A DNA stretch of 64,000 nt. Origin: Ochotona curzoniae (lineage: Eukaryota; Chordata; Mammalia; Lagomorpha; Ochotonidae). Below the pieces are notes generated by a model, which was given only the letters and a program-made list of their open reading frames with translations, made no database searches and was not told the origin of the DNA. The stretch spans positions 58,479,501 to 58,543,500 of the forward strand of contig NW_024466599.1 in the NCBI RefSeq assembly GCF_017591425.1, in the 5' to 3' direction. Positions 59,860 to 64,000 of the stretch are shown here, one piece after another; positions within the stretch are counted from its first letter, which is position 1; each line of letters starts with the position of its first letter. Both the position numbers and the translations under genes were made by a program.

Positions 59860-62400
59860 CTTTTTTTTTTAATAATAAATTTACTGTATTTTTGATGATG
59901 TTTACATAGTGAAGAAGGACACATGCCATTGCAGACCTCCAATCAGGGTGGAGAGGTCAAGGGATGGGGAAAAGTGGATGAGACAATGCCTCCAATCTCT
60001 TGTCTTTCTTCATGAATCTGGGGAAAGTGAGGAGAGAAGAGGAGAGGGCCACTCGCAGCAGCCCAGCCACGTCAGTCCCCAGGCATGGGCGATGGCTACC
60101 TGATGTTACCCCAGCATCCCCAACATGAAGCATGTTCTGAGGGTACTGGTTAAATATTTTGATAGTTTTGAGATACTGTTGATTTTGTTGCTCCAAGGTT
60201 GAGGAAATCCCTCCAAAGTCAATTGGCTGATATAATCTACCTTAGCGTCTCCACTTGCCCAGATACTTACTGTCAAAGTTTGCCTGGGAGAACTGATCAA
60301 TTTGTTATGCTCTCCATCATACTAGACATCCTCTGCAGGCCTCAATGAACTGCTTATAATGTCCCCGATGAGCACCTGGGCATGCTGTCTGCAGCACAAG
60401 CTTTAACAACTGAGAATACCCAGTTCTTAAACAGACACTCCATGGTCAGACCACAGGTCCTGTGATTCTCCCCTTGTTTGGAGTTCTGAGTCAAGCAGTC
60501 CAGTTGTGGGGGTGGTGGGGGATCCCCAAAGAAACCTTGTCTGAAGTGATCACAGACCTGGCTCTTGTGTATGCTTGCCAATACAGGATCCAGCTCAGTC
60601 CATCACCCACATGAGTCTACATGCATACTGGTGATTGCGGTCACCTGGTCAGTTCTGTCCCCAGTCCCATCTCATACACAAATCAATGGATGCTGCAGCT
60701 CAGCCCATCCCTGCCATCACATGCTCAATCCTCACGCACACCAATGGGATTGGTAGCCTAGTCAGAGAGATCCCCAGTAAGCCCCACCAAGCCTGTTTCC
60801 AGGCTTGGTTTCTGCACTTGATGGTGTATGCAGCAGACTGGTCCAGTCCATTCTGCATCACATTTCTCTTACACACATCAATGTGTGCTGGAGCCTAGTT
60901 CAGCCTGACTATCCCTTCTATCCAACCCACACTCGTGCTGGCAGATGCTGCTGCTTGTATAGCCAGGCCTACCTCCAGTCCTGGTTCTCATGTTCACTGG
61001 TGGGAACTACAGTCCATCAGAAGGGTGCCTACAATTTCCTTCCTAGGTTCATTTTCCAGCCCTGGATCTTGCACTTTGCAGTTGGTTCTGTGGTCTAGCT
61101 TGGTAGGATTTGCCCCCAGACCCAGCACCTAGGTGCTAGTTGATGCTATGGTAAAGCCTGATCAGTCTATACTTTCTCTGGGCTCATGCATAAACCAGTG
61201 GATATGGTTGGTAGGCCCAGCCTGGCTCTCCTAATCCTGCTCATATGCTGTCCAACAGGCTTTTTAGTCCTTCCCATCTGCCCTAGTCCCAACTCTCATA
61301 CTCATCAGCAGGAACAAAAGCCCAGAATCAGAGTCCTTGCAGCCCCCCTACCAGGCTCAGCCCACTACCCAACCCCCATCCCCAGGTCTTACAAGCATTG
61401 GTGAATGCTGCAATCCAGTTTGACATGTCTCACCTCATCTCAACACTCACCAGAAGGTGCTGTAACCTGGTTCAGCCCAGTCTGCCCATATTCATGCTGG
61501 TGTGTACTACAGCCTAGCCCAACCTGAAATGTTCAGAGTCCTAGCCCAAATATGAACTAGTTGGTGTTGCATCCCAATCTGGCCTTTCCTGTTCCCAATT
61601 CTTGTTCTTACATCTGTCAGTAGGTGCTAAGAACTGGCCCAGCTTGGCCTCCAGACCTGACCCACACGTATGCCTGTAGGTACTGTAAACTGTCCTGGTC
61701 TGGGGTGCTCCCAGCCTTGGTTCATGTGCTCACCTGTAGGGACTGCATCCTGACAGAGGAGTTCCCAAGTTCCTCTATCAGGTCACCTCCCAGTGGCAGA
61801 TCTTTCACATACAAGTAGGTTTTTGGCCTAGCCTGACTTGACCCACCTGTCCTGGCAGATACAAAGGCCCTACCTGACCAGCCCACACCTACTCCAGCTC
61901 TTACTGTTGGGTGCTACAGCCCAGCCCTGTTTTCCCAGTCCCAGACCCAGTTCATACATGGTTCAGTGGGTGCAGACACCTAGCCTAGCCTGTCCTTCAC
62001 CTATCCCGGCTATTGCAAGCACCAGTGAGTTTTGGGGACTAGCCCGTCCGGCACCCCACCAGACATAGTCCATACTCATGCCGAGGGATGCTGCAGCCAC
62101 ATCCAGCCCAGTTTGCCATCATCGTTCCAGTTTTTACACTCACTAACAGGAATGTAGCCCAGCTAGGGAATCCTCTTGGCTCTCAGATGAGGTCCAATCA
62201 CAGCCACAAATCTTGTGTGTGCTGGTGTTTGCTACAACCCATCCTGACCTATCACTCAGCTTGACCTCTGCCATTGGATCTTGCAGCCTGGTCCATTCCC
62301 AATCCCAGGTGTGACAGCCTAACCTAGCTCAGTATGATCTGTATGTACCTCACCCTGGCTCTTCCATATGCCAGTGTGCTACAGTTTGGCCTAGCCCTGA
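59860..62400 (-). mobile_element. Composite VNTR retroposon, copy 3
   Basis: About 2.5 kb on the minus strand. The A-tail appears as T's at 59861-59870. The unique 3' domain spans 59871 to about 60570, and the VNTR spans about 60570 to 62400. The junction between VNTR and 3' domain is almost the same as in the other copies: plus strand 'ccccaaagaaaccttgtctgaagtgatcacagacctggctcttgtgtatgcttgcc', against 37047-37100 and the complement of 20020-20080. The VNTR units run every 50-60 bp with 'ggtgctgcagcccagcc'-like cores. The right boundary and TSD are not clear; the G-rich head of copy 1 was not recognised. No ORF. Confidence 0.72.
60570..62400 (-). repeat. Degenerate VNTR inside composite retroposon copy 3
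   Basis: Roughly thirty diverged units of 50-60 bp, C-rich on the plus strand. Recurrent elements are 'caatggatgctgcagctcagcccatcc' (60687), 'cagtggatatggttggtaggcccagcctggctc' (61196) and 'gtgggtgcagacacctagcctagcctg' (61966). No two adjacent units are identical. Confidence 0.7.
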
Positions 62401-63086
62401 CCACTGACATCACTCCTGATGAGAAAATGTTTAGTTAAATTTCAACACATATGTATAGTGGGTTTTAATTATCAGTCATAAGAGGCCAAGCAAATGCAGC
62501 AAACACAGTGGAAACCAGTATGAGGTGTGATTGTCTGTGACAGATGAAACTGTGCCCAGAACTTCAGGTGACACTACAAGAGGGAAATTGAAAATATGCA
62601 AAGATGAGATGAAGCACATATAAGGGAAATGCCCTGTTGCCCTGAAGCAAAAAAAAAAAGAGATGTCACAGGAGGATTGATGAAGAGTCTTATACTTTTA
62701 TAGGCTCGTGAAGTAGACCTATTGGATGTGTCAAAAAATATTTGAGATGATTCGAGAAAACTGGAGGTGTAGGAGTACCATGATTTTTCCCCTCATATTT
62801 CAAGCCTAGTCTGAGACATTAGCATCTTGAAGGTAGTAGAAAAAGTCAAGGGAATTCAATTAAGTGGACAACTTTCACAGAAATTTTTTGAAACAAGGAC
62901 TGCATTACAGATTATCTTTGCATAAATCAGTCACAAGAAAGGCAAAGTATTACACAGATGTGATTTTGGAGGCTGTTTTTGTTGACTGTGTTTAAAATTC
63001 AACTTGATGTACTGTAGGGCAAGGAATAGACAATTATGTTTTATACCATAGAAATGTAAACAGTGAATATAAAATCTAGAGTAATT
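62401..63086. other. Unique non-coding DNA
   Basis: No gene or confident repeat is seen between the composite retroposon and the L1 end. Confidence 0.5.
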
Positions 63087-63370
63087 AAAAACATAGCTGA
63101 TCTTTACTCTGTTAGACCTATCTTCAGACCATAGAAGGTCTCCCCAAGAGGCCACTGAACTTATCTGGACAAAAAGACGCTGAACTTCATGCTAGGCATG
63201 TGTTTGCAAGCAATGAATCTCAACTGAACTTGAACTATGGTTATGCAACAAGGTGGAGGAATCCACCATGGGGGGAGGGGTATGGGAGGGGTGGAGGGAA
63301 TCCCCAGCGCCTATAAAACTGTACTACATAATACAATGTAAGCAACAATAAAAAAAAAAAAACATAGCTG
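63087..63370 (+). mobile_element. 5'-truncated L1 3' end with 13-bp TSD
   Basis: A 258-bp insertion (63100-63357) made of lagomorph-type L1 3'UTR: 'ccatggggggaggggtatgggaggggtgg' (G-rich tract), 'cccagcgcctataaaactgtactacataatacaatgtaagcaacaataaa' and an A-tail. The exact 13-bp TSD aaaaacatagctg (63087-63099 and 63358-63370) defines both ends. It is an extreme 5' truncation with no ORF. Confidence 0.88.
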
Positions 63371-64000
63371 CCCAGAGAAACCTATTTTGATGTGTTTAAG
63401 TTAGAAAACTGGAGGCTTTAAATGAAACTACTGTTAACTACCAAGCAAAAAAGGGCTAGAAATCCTAAATAAAATCATAGACATTTGAAAGACTGATTTC
63501 CGTAATAAATTTGTTTTCAGTTATATACAGGTTTTTTTTTTTTTTTACTGTGTTTGTTAAAATTTTTCTACATCAGGTGTTAGGAAAATAAAATGGATGA
63601 AGGTGAAGAAAATGCAGAAATTGATTCTTTAGATATTATAATAGAATCGGCAGGCAGTGCCTCTGTGAGCGGTTTTGACTCAGATTGGTGTCTTGGATAC
63701 ACATTAGGCAGTACACGTTCAAAGCTAAAGCAACACTAAATAGAACTCTTGATGCTTGCTGAATTCATTCAATGAGATTGGGGCAAAAGAGAAAATACAA
63801 ATAAATTCCTTAAAAATTATGAAATGCTACAGCAATGTTTTGCATTAAGACAGTAAAATCTGACAGTGCTTTAGTTGGTTTCAGCAATTTGGGTGAATTA
63901 AACAGATTAAGGTAAATTCTTTCTCACTGTGAGGAACCTAGGGGACATACAGGGATACTGAACAAAGTACATGGAAGGGGGTTATTTCATTAAAAAGGCA
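63371..64000. other. Unique non-coding DNA with a short acidic ORF
   Basis: No established gene. A 48-codon open frame on plus (63593-63739) starts ATG and stops TAA, giving an acidic, serine-containing peptide beginning MDEGEENAEIDSLD. It is too short to judge; see findings. Confidence 0.4.

Noticed and set aside
1..64000. Bacterial-type operons, CRISPR arrays, toxin systems, tRNA/rRNA/snRNA genes
   Set aside because: None seen. tRNA-like heads belong to CSINEs; tandem repeats are eukaryotic microsatellites or VNTRs; no gene-dense organisation exists.

Overview
This is a mammalian nuclear DNA window, most likely from a pika (Lagomorpha, Ochotona). The main evidence is the tRNA-derived SINE (CSINE / C-repeat family) present in about 20 copies. 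The youngest copies have the form I associate with pika rather than rabbit: a GGGCCCGGCG-type head, the phrases 'ggatcccatatgggcgcc' and 'ccctgcctgtggcctggg', and a 3' end of AATAAAAATAAATC followed by A's. Family assignments rest on remembered consensus sequences and were not checked by a database search.

I find no intact protein-coding gene, exon series, CpG island or RNA gene. Every open frame of about 100 codons or more is inside a repeat, antisense to one, or has no recognisable protein character. The window therefore reads as intergenic or deep intronic DNA, AT-rich and built mostly of layered retrotransposons. The one gene-derived sequence recognised is a broken, processed RPL23A pseudogene (minus strand, 22608-23069).

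Layout. 1-12 kb: unique AT-rich DNA with old CSINEs, L1 3' ends, a MaLR LTR at about 8.05-8.39 kb, and one young CSINE with a 15-bp target-site duplication (TSD). 12.6-14.1 kb: a young CSINE abutting an antisense L1 3' region. 17-20.5 kb: a second MaLR-type LTR, then a 2.3-kb composite retroposon. 22-27 kb: CSINE, RPL23A pseudogene, a small inverted-repeat transposon beside a poly-G run, and an ERV1-type LTR holding a G-tract array. 27-35 kb: the densest SINE cluster plus a 2.5-kb L1 ORF2/3'UTR relic. 36.6-37.6 kb: second copy of the composite retroposon. 44.7-45.2 kb: a complete class II solo LTR with a perfect 6-bp TSD. 45.9-51.5 kb: mostly single-copy DNA with stretches resembling conserved regulatory DNA. 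59.9-62.4 kb: third copy of the composite retroposon. 63.1-63.4 kb: a short L1 3'-end insertion with a 13-bp TSD.

The best candidate for something little described is the composite retroposon family at 18.1-20.5, 36.6-37.6 and 59.9-62.4 kb. It has a head, a degenerate VNTR of roughly 50-60-bp units, a conserved unique 3' domain and a poly-A tail, with no ORF, and two of the three copies have recognisable TSDs. Its architecture recalls primate SVA elements although the sequence is unrelated. Whether it is already catalogued cannot be decided from the sequence alone.
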